Part shown: in pieces, positions 54,478-64,000 of the stretch | How positions within the stretch are numbered: the stretch's first letter is position 1 | Layout of the letters: each line of letters starts with the position of its first letter | Assembly: GCA_029582155.1 (NCBI GenBank) | Contig: CM055898.1 | Location: 21,174,839-21,238,838, forward strand | Direction: 5' to 3' | DNA from: Panopea generosa | Taxonomy: Eukaryota > Mollusca > Bivalvia > Adapedonta > Hiatellidae | DNA length: 64,000 bases | Program-made: the position numbers and the translations under genes | The notes under the pieces: generated by a model | Told to the model about the DNA's origin: nothing | The model's input: the letters and a program-made list of their open reading frames with translations, nothing else | The model's database searches: none

Positions 54478-54960
54478 TTTACAGGGGCATGGTCAACTTC
54501 CCTTGTCGACAATCATACCTTCTGCAAAGAGCATCTTGTCAATCGTGTATGACTCCATTGACACAATAGTTTCTTTGGTTAAACAATTTAGTAAAGGCGC
54601 TCCCATGGCCAATACCGATATTCAGGATGCTTTCCGTATACCACCATACATCCAGATAATTATGGGTTTCTTGGGTTCCCCATAAACGGTTGTGGTCAAA
54701 CATAATTTTTCTTCGATAAAGTGTTTCCTAAGGGCTTGAGTAAGTCATGTCAAACTTTTGCAAGATTCAGTACTGCATTCCAAATGGTTATGGAATTTAA
54801 ACATAATGCTTTCATGAGCCACGTTATTGACGATTTCTTCTTTGTAGGTCGGGCGGGTTCGATTCAGTGTTTGACTCAGAGCAGTTTATTGATCTTTGCA
54901 AAAGTATATATCTCCTCATCAAGGAAGAAAAAAAACTGTACTATCGACAACAACCATAAC
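54478..54960 (+). pseudogene. YR-element reverse transcriptase remnant
   Basis: 'LSTIIPSAKSILSIVYDSID' and 'VKQFSKGAPMANTDIQDAFR' give the lead-in and motif A (catalytic Asp in 'TDIQDAFRI'). After a stop and frame change, 'FFFDKVFPKGLSKSCQTFAR' is motif B and 'MSHVIDDFFFVGRAG' is motif C (I-D-D-F, with the usual Tyr or Leu position changed but both Asp kept). The N-terminal 'RxIxDLSYP' block should precede 54478; the sequence there (54410-54477) does not match it, suggesting a small replacement or insertion. Confidence 0.82.
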
Positions 54961-55611
54961 AATTTATGGTATTAAGGTAGATTCAGTGGCTTTGATTTAT
55001 CATTTACCACAGGATAAGCTTCTAAAGATCAAGATCAATTGTCTTTTGATGTCATTTAAAATTAAACGAAAGGTTACTTTACTTCAACTGCAATATCGTA
55101 TCTGTTTGTTAAACTTTGCAACTTACGTTGTTGCTCCTGGTTGTACTTTCCTGCATCGACTTTATGATCTCACTATTGGTGTTTCACTACCACACCATAA
55201 AATTTGTTTAAATACTGCAGCTAGAGCCTTGAAGCTTGACACTTAATTATGACGGGTTTCAAGGGTAAATATATGTGTTTGAATGACACATGGCTCTCAC
55301 CTGAGACATTGAAGTTAGAATCAGATGCTGCTACTTGTAAAGGGTTTGCTGGTGTTATTGGGAAAAAATGGTTTTACGGTGAATGGTCAAATGCGCTCGC
55401 TTCTTGTAGTATCAATGTTATGGAGCTTTTTCCTATTGTTATCGCCATAGAATTATGGGGTCGACACTTGGTTAATCAACAAATTCTTTTCCCCACCGAC
55501 TATACCTGCACTGTAGCAGTCATCAACAAAACGTCAGCCAAATGCCCCTTATATTTTCAACATGTTCTCAAGTGTCTAGGGTACGCAATGTTAGCGTTAG
55601 GTTAGTTTGTG
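54961..55611 (+). pseudogene. YR-element connection and RNase H
   Basis: 'ATYVVAPGCTFLHRLYDLTI' is the post-RT 'FxxxVVxPGRxFxRRLxDLT' segment. The open frame 55249-55602 (118 residues) then reads 'LNDTWLSPETLKLESDAATC' (RNase H first Asp in 'ESDAA'), 'GFAGVIGKKWFYGEW', 'INVMELFPIVIAIELWG' (Glu) and 'FPTDYTCTVAVINKTSAKCP' (where 'D-N-xAVVxxxN' is usual; Asn is Tyr here). The end 'QHVLKCLGYAMLAL' overlaps the first unit of a tandem repeat. No later RNase H or recombinase sequence is found. Confidence 0.85.
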
Positions 55612-56110
55612 TATGCTGGCGAGCATGATACATTTTTTTATTTTTATGATTCTTGACCGTCCACTTATGTGATGTTCTGCAGCATGTTAAAAGCAAAATA
55701 TTTGCAAATTTTCAAATATACGATTGTTTTTACAAAAACTTGGTGTACATATTTTTAACATGTTGTTTTACCTGTCCGTGGTACACAATGTTAGCGTAGG
55801 CTAGTCGGTGCCTGCGAGCAGGTATTATGCATGTTGTATGATTCATTGAACATTTATTTCTGTGCTTCTTTGTAGCATGTTAAAGTTAGAATGATTGAAA
55901 TTTCATTTATACGATTGTCTTAATGTACATATTTGCTACACGTTTTATGTGTCTAGGGTACACAGAGTTAGCATGTGCTAGTTTGGGTCTGCTGGCAAAC
56001 ATTCTACATTTTTTATTTTATTTTAAGGTTAGCATATGCTGATTTGTGTCTACTGGCAATTATTATTACTTGGTTTTTATGCTATATTGACCGTTGATGC
56101 ACATTCATTG
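55570..56110 (+). repeat. ~190-bp tandem repeat starting in RNase H coding sequence
   Basis: Unit starts at about 55572 ('gtgtctagggtacgcaatgt'), 55771 ('cctgtccgtggtacacaatg'), 55951 ('gtgtctagggtacacagagt') and a short fourth at about 56026 ('aaggttagcatatgctgatt'). Units share 'ttagcgt..gctagt..gtg', 'tgctggc.a.cat', 'ttttat', '.gcttct..gtagcatgttaaa' and 'atacgattgt'. The first unit's beginning is the last coding stretch of the RNase H remnant. Confidence 0.75.
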
Positions 56111-56644
56111 ATGTGCTTCTCGGTAACATATAAAAGCCGAACTGATTTCAGTTCCAATACTATGATTTAGATATATATGATTATATATATTTTTATACAT
56201 ATTATTTATTGCATACAGTTGGTTAGGCTACATGCTGTATTTTAATGCATTATTGAAGCTGGTTCCTTCCTACATCATTCTTGGGTGGCCATGGAGTGGC
56301 AGAAAGTTGCCCACCTTTTTTAATGGGAATAGTAAATAAAATAGTTCAAAAGATGTTAGTGACCTATTTGATAAATGGTCTCAGACTTTTGTATTGATCC
56401 GGTATAAGATGTCACCGGGTTGTCTATTGCATTTTCAGTATGACATTCATATATTACATTATACATACTAATAAGGTGTTTTATAATGATTATAATGTTG
56501 CGTCATTTTATAAAAATGAAATAAAATGACATATTCACATATACTGGAGTTGTGCATTTAATTAATTCCCATATCAAAACTTGCTTCAATGATGTTTCTT
56601 AGTGATCATTTGAATTCAATATTGTTTAAGCTGACACAAATCAT
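56111..56644. other. Non-coding between tandem repeat and repeat X copy 3
   Basis: AT-rich DNA without recognised features. Confidence 0.35.
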
Positions 56645-57066
56645 TTTTTTGTAATCTATTTCCTTATCGACAAATCGTAATCATATACATTTAAACATCT
56701 ACGTTAATATTTTAGGACTTGATTTTGTCGTAGGAAACCGAAAAAATAGAAAGACGTTATGTCAGAATAATGACGTCGGCGTATAAATTTATGACGTCTT
56801 GCTTACATACAAGAAAAAGATCAAAGTAAAAACTATTTAAACAATCAATGTGCGAAGAAGTTAACAGGTGTTATTTCTGGTAAATACTTGAAGTATGCAC
56901 TTTAAAATGTCCATTTCTTCATATACGAGGGGCATTCAAAATGTTTTATATAATTATTACAGAACGCGCACAAAATGTTCGTGATCTTATAGGTCGTTTC
57001 AATTGCTATGTTTACCGAAAATGTCAACACAATAAGTTTTGCTATCGCAAAGTTATAAGGGTTTAA
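56645..57066 (+). repeat. Repeat X copy 3 plus mariner-like 5' end
   Basis: Nearly collinear with 52955-53389 and lacking only a short 'tatatatat' stretch. After 'tatacgaggggcattcaaaa' (56921-) the mariner 5' region continues past the point where copy 2 stops (57066), into the transposase remnant. Confidence 0.93.
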
Positions 57067-57720
57067 ACACAGCATACTCGTATAAACTGGCACTATTTTT
57101 GTGAGCATGAAGCCTGCACACAAGTAGGAAATAAGGTCTTACATAAAGATCCGTAGCGCTTTGAATATACCAGGTTAACAGATTCTGCAAGAAGTTAAAA
57201 ATGTGCACGGTGAGTATTCTCCTTCCAAAGCCACTGTGTATAGGTGGGTAAATGTATTCAACAAGGGAGAATCTAGAGTAGAAGACTTACCTCGTGTAGG
57301 GCGCCCCAACACTTCATTGTTTTTTAGGAACATTGCTGCTGTAAAAGCCATGGTAGCCGAAGACCCACGCTATACAGTATCTCAGATAGCTACATCACTG
57401 GGCATTTCATTAGTACAAAACACTTACAAATATCAAAGTTATATGCACGGTGGGTACCTAACCGTCTGACCAAAGAGCAAAAGGACCAACAGGTAAAATG
57501 TTACAAAGAGCTTTTGAATATGTACAAAAATTTTAAAGACTAAATTAAATGAGCTCCTTATAAAATGTAGATCTATTACTTCGAGCCTCAAAGACGGGTA
57601 AATAATAAACAGTGGCTAAGGTAAGGACAAGAAAGACCGATAATAACAAAACGAACTAAACGTGTTCTATACGCAATTTCCGTCAATTCCAAAGGTTCTG
57701 TTGTGCAAATACCCAGTGCA
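57067..57720 (+). pseudogene. Mariner-family transposase remnant
   Basis: 'ALNIPG...QILQEVKNVHGE', 'SPSKATVYRWVNVFNKGESR' and 'VEDLPRVGRPNTS' form the first helix-turn-helix and the 'GRPxTS' linker of mariner transposases. 'VKAMVAEDPRYTVSQIATSL' with 'GIS' is the second helix-turn-helix. After a frame change, 'RWVPNRLTKEQKDQQ' and 'ELLNMYKNF' give the W-V-P-x-x-L motif, then 'YYFEPQR' and 'RVLYAISVNSKGSVVQIPSA' match the catalytic-domain stretch after the first Asp ('VLYAIFFxxxGxVVQIP'). The HDNA and YSPDL blocks were not found. Many stops, so inactive. Confidence 0.85.
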
Positions 57721-58075
57721 CCTAGAAAACTTTAAAGAGATAGGTTATAAAATCAGTGAGAAAATGTAACTCCCCAGGTGTTATGCCTCACATTACCACT
57801 GAATACCTGATCCAGTGCAACTCTATGGATAAGGCAAAACACCTGTTTGCAAGTAAAAGCCCTGTCAGTCATATGTTAGGACGACCGAGTATATTACCTT
57901 ATTGGATAGTACACGGTTACCACGCTGTAGGGCCAACATTATTCGTCCAAGAACTTTGAGACGAGATATAAAAGTACATGTTACTCTGTCAGAGAGCTGT
58001 TTCTGCAGTTCTAGTCTTAGGAGAGTTCAGCTCCTAGTGAGACCTCTTATAGAGTTCTTAGTTTAATATGTTGGT
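57721..58075 (+). other. Possible mariner 3' remainder, unrecognised
   Basis: Open frame 57756-57956 ('HITTEYLIQCNSMDKAKHLF') occupies the place of the mariner C-terminus, but I could not match it to the HDNA or YSPDL blocks. No inverted copy of the 5' terminus was found downstream, so the element's end is not defined. Confidence 0.3.
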
Positions 58076-60109
58076 GAGGAGCGGCGGTAAGTAGGGTTAA
58101 GAGAGTAAGTGGGATTCTGGGGAAGTAAGGATTGTTGAACTATGCAGACATAATACGATCACACAAAGGCCCATCAATAGGGGATGGCACTATAATAAAC
58201 AAACACTTACATTTTCTTTTACTATTACTTCGTGCATAGTTATGCTTGTATCTCTTTAATCATACCGCAATGATATAGTAGAAAGTAAACGTATATGGAC
58301 TTCCAAAGTAATAAACTTTATATCAACAGGACATGAACTACATGTCTGGGTAGGAAATTTACGATAGGACTTAAACAATCTCAAAAGTTAATTGCTTTTA
58401 TAAAATAAAATCACATTTCTTTCAAAGAATAATTTATAAATAAATAATTTTGATCTATCCTCAATTGTATTACCTTAATGCTTCTAAAATACTTCATATA
58501 TATTATTTAAATAGCACATATCATAGCGTTTGCCAATTATAAATGACAAGACATAATTAAATATTATAAAACATAAACATGTTCTTCAACTTAATAAGCA
58601 ACTATTCATCTAACGTGATAATTTAGCTTCAGTTCATATGTGTGTACTGTACCTACGTGTTAAGTTAACAGTCAATCAACATGGCTCAGTATTATTTTCA
58701 TTAAAAGTTTTGAATGATTATGGTGGTTACGTGCACTCTTATCGCGACCAAATAAAAGTTTTAAGATATCTGTATATGTTGCATTATGTCAGTATCATCA
58801 TGTTCTATTGACGCTTCTTTTATTTCTATATTAAATGGAACTGAGTGAGCTCTAAATCTCCAACGAGCTGCATCAGTTTTAGTAATTGTGTTAATCAAAA
58901 TTAAAACCTATTTGGGATCTATTTATATATTAACTCTAACATGTAAGTAATACGTATACATCAACTATATGTGTTGCGAACCAGCTACAATATGCTCAAT
59001 AATGAGCATCAGCACTTTAACGTTAAAAGTTTGCAACATGTAACCCGCACTAAACGCTCAGCAGGGTTGCAAAATAAAGCTCACATTAAGTGCACTCAAG
59101 ACTGAAGTGAGCGAAAATGGTGCATGAATGACCATTAAAAATAACGATAATAACATTAGATTTAATAAAGTAATATCAACATTTATAACATGTTAATAAA
59201 CAAACAGTAGGATGACGGTGTAGGTGATATGAAGTTAGGCACTTAGGCCAGAAGATGTGTGTTCGATCTTCGGTTTTATCCGATAGCCTCTCATTAAAGG
59301 CGCAAAGCGCCCACGTTTAAAGTGACACGGGGCAGTTTTGATAATTTCCCCCTAACTGTATTCTGAACATTTTATGATACATGTATGAATTTAGAATACA
59401 CTAGTATGTGTGCAGATCCTTAGTTTGGTTTCTCTTCTTTAAAACTATTGTAAATGATTCCAAGGCTTCATACTTCAATCACAGTCCATATACGATAAAA
59501 GGTGTGACAAATATTTTATTCCTTTAAGTTTAAATCGATATAAATATATAAAAAAAATATATCAATTTGTACCAATACCAAATTGTTTGGATTTAGCGTG
59601 CCAGTACTAGTTTTATGAAAAATGTTAATACTTTCATAATATGGTTTTACATTCCAAATAGTAATGCATGGATATTGATCTTTTCTAATGACTGTGTATC
59701 TTTAATTGAATCTTACTGCACTTCAAATTGCTATGACAACATATTTATTCATGAAATTCTATCAACATCCAACATGATGGATAACAGTGTATCTATATAT
59801 CTGTATATGCGATGTTAGATAATACAATGTCTTTAAATGGACAACTATTGAAAGAAAAACATATATTAGCATGAACTGTATAAAAAAAAAATTATTTTGT
59901 TTACAATCCTTTCAGAAATAAAAAAAAATTAATCAGCCTAAAATGTTTTTGTACTCTTTCAACAATTACTAATATAAACTATTAGATACAGGATGTAAAT
60001 AATCTGTTATGTTAACAACAAATAGTACGCTCGTGTTTAGACATCCTTACCAAATAAAACAACCCAATTTATCACCTGCATAATAATATAACAATATAGT
60101 ATATGTTTT
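58076..60109. other. 2 kb non-coding, nothing recognised
   Basis: Short open frames are motif-free. A phrase at 59260-59275 ('gtgtgttcgatcttcgg') resembles a B box but has no matching A box or fold. Confidence 0.4.
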
Positions 60110-62710
60110 ACGATGTAAGATGTGATTTGTGAACAATAACAGTAAACAATTAACCAAAAACATGCAGGTTGTATTTTTATTTTCAATATGGGATGTGAAC
60201 ATTAATATAAAGCAATAAACCAAACATATTGGTTTGTATACACTTTGTTTGGTTTTCAAAACGGTATGTGAACATTAATAGACAACAATACACCAAACAT
60301 ATGAAGGTTGTAAACTTTTTTTGTTTTTTTTTTAATATGGAATGTGAAAATTAATAGAAAGCAAAACACCAAACATATGTAGGTTGTATGCACTTTGTTT
60401 AGTTTTCAATATGGTATGGGAACATTAATAGAAAGCAATACCTTGAACATATATAGGTTGCATACACTTAATTTTGTTTTCAATTTGATCTGTAAACATT
60501 AATCGAAAGCAATACACCATACACCCATAGGTTGTATACACTTAATTTGGTTTTCAATATGGTATGTGAACATTAATCGAAAGCAATCCAAAACATATTT
60601 TGGTTGTATGCAATCTAGTTTGGTTTTCAATTTGGTATGTGAACATTAATAGAAAGCATTACACCAAACACATATAGGTTGTATGGACTTAGTTTGGTTT
60701 TCAATATGGTATGTGAACATTAATCGAAAGCAATACACCAACCATATGTGGCTTGTTAAGCACTTATTTAGGTTATCAATATTGTATGTGAACATTAATG
60801 GAAAAAAATACACCAAACACATATACGTTGTATGCATTTATTTTGGTTTCCAATATGGTAAGTGAACATTAATCGAAAGCAAAACACCAAACATATGTAG
60901 GTTGTATGTACTTAATTTTGTTTTCAGTATGGTATGTAAACATTAATATAAAGCAATACACCAAACATATGTAGGTAATATGCACTTAGTTTGGTTTTTA
61001 ATATGGTATGTGAACATTATTGGAAAGCAATAAACCACACACATATAGGTTGTATGCACATAGTTTGGTTTTTAATATGGTATGTGAACATTAATAGTAA
61101 GCAATACGACATACACATATAGGTTGCATGCACTTAGTTTATGTTTTAATATGGTATGTGAACATTAATCGAAAGCAATACACCAAACACTTATAGGTTT
61201 TTTGCATTTTTTTGGTTTTTGATATGGTATTTGAACAATAAATGAAAACAATTCACTTATGCACTTAGTATAGTTTTCAATATGGTATGTGAACATTAAT
61301 ATTAATCATTACACTAGACACACATAGGTTGTATACACTTATTTTGGTTTTTAAAATGGCATGTGTACATTGGTAGAGAACAATACACAAAACACATATA
61401 CATGTAGGTTGAATGCACTAAGTCTATTTTTAATATGGTATGTGAACATTAATAGAAAGAAACACACCAAACACATATAAGTTGTATGCACTTAGTTTAT
61501 TTTTTAATATGGTATGTGAACATTAATAGAAAACAATACACCAAACACATATAGGTTGTATGCACTTAGTTTGTGTTTTATATGGTATGTGAACAATAAT
61601 AGAAAGGTTGTATGCAATTATTTTGGTTTTCAATATGGTATGTGAACATAAGTAGTAGGCAACGAATTAAATATATGTAGGTAATATGCACTTAGTTTGG
61701 TTTTTAATATTGTATGTGAACATTATTGGAAAGCAATAAACAACACACATATATGTTGTATGCACATAGTTTGGTTTTCGATACGGTATGTGAATATTAA
61801 TAGAAAGCATAACACCAAACACATATAGGTTATATACACTTAGTTTGGTTTTTAATATGGTATGTGAACATTAATAGTAAGCAATACGACAGACACATAT
61901 AGGTTGCATGCACTTAGTTTATGTTTTAATATGGTATGTGAACATTAATCGAAAGATATACACCAAACACTTATAGGTTTTTTGCATTTTTTTGGTTTTT
62001 GATATGGTATTTGAACAATAAATAAAAACAATACACTTATGCACTTAGTATAGTTTTCAATATGGTATGTGAACATTAAAATTAATCATTACACTAAACA
62101 CACATAGGTTGTATATACTTATTTTGGCTTTTAAAATGGCATGTGTACATTGGTAGAAAACAATACACCAAACTCATATACATGTAGGTTGAATGCACTA
62201 AGTCTATTTTTAATATGGTATGTGAACATTAATAGAAAGCAACACACCAAACACATATAAGTTGTATGCACTTAGTTTATTTATTAATATGGTATGTGAA
62301 CATTAATAGAAAACAATACACCAAACACATATAGGTTGTATGCACTTAGTTTGTGTTTTATATGGTATGTGAACAATAATAGAAAGGTTGTATGCAATTA
62401 TTTTGGTTTTCAATATGGTATGTGAACATAAGTAGTAGGCAACGAATTAAATATATGTAGGTAATATGCACTTAGTTTGGTTTTTAATATGGTATGTGAA
62501 CATTATTGGAAAGCAATAAACAACACACATATAGGTTGTATGCACTTATTTTGGTTAATGATATGGTATGTGAACATTAATCAAAGCAATCCACCAAACA
62601 TATGTAGTTTGTATGCACTTATTTTGGTTTCCAATATGGTATGTGAACATTAATAGAAAGCAATAAACTAATCATATGTAGGTTGTATGCTCTTATTTTG
62701 GTTTAAAATT
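60110..62710. repeat. 74-bp satellite array with ~780-bp higher-order unit
   Basis: About 35 head-to-tail monomers of about 74 bp have consensus phrases 'tatggtatgtgaacattaat', 'agaaagcaatacaccaaaca', 'catataggttgtatgcactt' and 'agtttggttttcaa'. Monomer identity falls towards the left edge. Inside, 61681-62460 repeats 60975-61680 as a block, with shared rare variants ('aagcaatacgacatacac', 'gaatgcactaagtctattt', truncated 'aatagaaaggttgtatgcaatt'). The offset is exactly 780 bp for anchors at 61081/61861 and 61681/62461; the earlier block lacks one monomer. Short minus-strand frames across it are artefacts. Confidence 0.95.
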
Positions 62711-63408
62711 TAAAACAAAATAACATTTCTAGAACTAATTATGTGATTTGAAGACGGTAAATCAATTAATTAAAAAGCAATCTTCCAAACGTCCTCATGC
62801 CTAAAATACGGTACACACATGATACATACAGTAGTACACTATGAAGTTACATGTTAGAAATTAGGATACTAATATCATTCATCTTTTATACTACACATAA
62901 CAGATAATCAAATGAATACGACATGCACATATTTTTTCCGGCACCAAAAGGCGCATATATGCATACACACAAACTTATTTTCCCTAATCGTCTGAAGAAC
63001 ACATTTTAAATAAGATACATGTTATTATATATGCAAATTTAAATGTAATGAAACCCAAACAGCATATTATTATTTTACTTAAAACACAAACAATAAGTAC
63101 GTTATTTTATTAAGCACACAGCTGGTAAGTTTTTTTTCTTATTTCCTTTATATCCAACTTAACATTTTGTTGCAAAATCATTTAATGAACATACGTTTAT
63201 TATGTTAATCAACCAGCATGTGAAGGTTATATACATTAATCTAAGATAAATACGATAAAAGTCAACAATGGTCTAAAGATATAGAGTTGACATATTTTAC
63301 TTGTTTTACATGTTTCCTGCATGTTTATGTAAAGCAGTATGTTACAAAATCAACACTAAGCCTTGTGTTTATTGACATCAATATAATAAATCGTTTTCCG
63401 TCACATGA
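62711..63408. other. Satellite flank and gene 3' side
   Basis: AT-rich with no repeat recognised. It contains the 3' UTR of the minus-strand gene that ends at 63409. A minus-strand AATAAA (plus 'tttatt', 63368-63373) lies about 36 nt past the stop codon and could be its polyadenylation signal. Confidence 0.45.
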
Positions 63409-63536
63409 TTAGGTCTGTAAAGCACCCAGTGCATCTTTCATTTTTAAATCAATAAATAAATGTTCCATGTATGTTTTGGTATATCCCTTCTCATCAAGTA
63501 AATCGAGGAAAGTGATGCCCGGTTCATTCGATTCAT
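63409..63536 (-). CDS. Host gene, last coding exon
   Basis: On the minus strand, the acceptor 'ttcattttttctag' is followed by 128 nt. These complete a codon split across the intron (A|AT, Asn), then encode 'ESNEPGITFLDLLDEKGYTK' and 'TYMEHLFIDLKMKDALGALQ', one more residue and TAA. There is no lesion, the frame joins the previous exon in phase, and the composition is less AT-rich than its surroundings. A 'LLxxKGYTxxYMExLFxxLxxxxDAL' ending recalls the last helices of a death-fold domain (death domain or CARD), as in bivalve immune adaptor proteins; this is a weak, memory-based suggestion. It could equally be an unrelated helical C-terminus. A possible polyA signal sits 36 nt downstream. Confidence 0.78.
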
Positions 63537-63676
63537 CTAGAAAAAATGAACAAGTTTAAAAAAACACTTGGATCCAAAATTTAAGGTAATGCTAAATAAT
63601 CATATTCCATAAAACATTAGTATTAGTTATGATATGTTAAGGAATACTTATATATAAATTTGAAATATGTTCTTAC

Positions 63677-63829
63677 TTATTTGCCTATATTCTTGTCTAC
63701 TAATGTTTAAATCGCAGTTGTCCACGATGTACATCCACCAAGTTTCTTCATTGGTCTCTTGTGTAGGTCGCTCTAATATCTTGGCAAGTTTCTTATAAAC
63801 AGTATGCATGGTGTTTGAGAGACGGTCAC
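63677..63829 (-). CDS. Host gene, penultimate coding exon
   Basis: On the minus strand, the acceptor 'tggtgaccattacag' precedes 153 nt ending at a 'GTAAGAAC' donor. The first two bases complete an upstream codon. The exon then encodes 'DRLSNTMHTVYKKLAKILER', 'PTQETNEETWWMYIVDNCDL' and 'NISRQEYRQI', leaving one base that pairs with the next exon. It is entirely open and in phase, so this gene looks functional. 'VYKKLAKIL' and the Trp pair fit an early helix of a death-fold domain, but not specifically. Upstream exons lie beyond 63830 and probably outside the window; nothing convincing is seen in 63830-64000. Confidence 0.78.
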
Positions 63830-64000
63830 CTGTAATGGTCACCAAATAGCAAGATAGAATAGTATGATCCAATAGAAGAAAACAAATATTTTTATATCAT
63901 TTTTAATATATTTTTTTCGAATTGATTTTATCCTCTGCAAACAGCATATTATTTAACTTTAAGTATTAAACATATAGTAAATTTAAAGAAATGCTGAATA

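Larger units (their letters stand above)
53390..55620 (+). mobile_element. Second YR-type (DIRS/Ngaro-like) retroelement, truncated
   Basis: Gag with a Cys/His finger, RT and RNase H are present in order, but no tyrosine recombinase or hydrolase follows. Coding starts within a base or two of the end of the mariner-like sequence, so the 5' end is truncated or the junction is a recombination point. The 3' side runs into a ~190-bp tandem repeat. It is related to, but clearly distinct from, the 6.2-14 kb element; gag and RT share motifs, not near-identity. Confidence 0.82.

Noticed and set aside
57756..57959. Second mariner catalytic block (HDNA or YSPDL)
   Set aside because: The frame occupies the right place, but neither motif can be found in any frame.
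60047..60865. Open frames of 60-70 residues on both strands
   Set aside because: They follow the 74-bp satellite; monomer translation, not genes.
60110..62710. CRISPR array, suggested by regular spacing
   Set aside because: There are no unique spacers, the whole 74-bp unit repeats with drift, and the context is clearly animal.

Overview
This is visibly AT-rich, intron- and repeat-dominated animal DNA, not prokaryotic. There are no operons and no long intact genes. Nearly every recognisable protein is a broken transposable-element protein. The dispersed repeats (the 'TAGCTCACC...GTGAGCTA' type, the 'AACAAGAGGTCCATGGGCC' type, tRNA-headed SINEs ending near 'TGTTGAAAATGGCGTTAAAC') and the element mix (YR retrotransposons, several LINE clades, Mutator-like genes with an exonuclease domain, mariner) suggest a bivalve mollusc. 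A heterodont such as a dreissenid, Mya or a venerid is my best guess from memory of these repeats; no search was run.

Layout. 0-6 kb: degenerate dispersed repeats, an ACGT-palindrome minisatellite, and a LINE 3' end whose CTTA tail grew into a (CTCA)n microsatellite. 6.2-14 kb: a decayed tyrosine-recombinase (YR) retrotransposon of Ngaro/DIRS type, read gag, RT, RNase H, YR, SGNH hydrolase on the + strand. Its RT is split by a 5'-truncated minus-strand LINE (7536-10897) flanked by a 5-bp GCTAC duplication. 14-26 kb: SINEs, two 5S-rRNA-like units 281 bp apart, twin hairpins, and ~391-bp and ~335-bp tandem repeats. 26.5-28.1 kb: a third LINE, inserted into the ~335-bp array. 28.3-34.1 kb: no gene seen.

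36.8-41.9 kb: a multi-exon Mutator-like transposase pseudogene. It has one splice junction whose reading phase is still preserved, and it is followed by a DEDDh (DnaQ-like) exonuclease domain in the same orientation. 42.2-47.1 kb: local repeats, a perfect 29-bp hairpin, and another LINE carrying a 77-bp inverted duplication in its ORF and YAND in place of YADD. 47.9-50.3 kb: two LINE/retroelement ORF1-like remnants in opposite orientations. 52.6-58 kb: three direct copies of a ~300-bp repeat attached to a mariner 5' end, surrounding a second, 3'-truncated YR-type element; a mariner transposase remnant follows. 60.1-62.7 kb: a 74-bp satellite with a ~780-bp higher-order unit. 63.4-63.8 kb: the last two coding exons of what looks like an intact host gene on the minus strand. 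It runs off the right edge and is the only plausible functional host gene here.

The elements interact mainly by nesting: LINE into YR element, LINE into tandem array, SINE into Mutator intron, MITE-like element against a Mutator exon. The window therefore records a relative order of insertions rather than a pathway.
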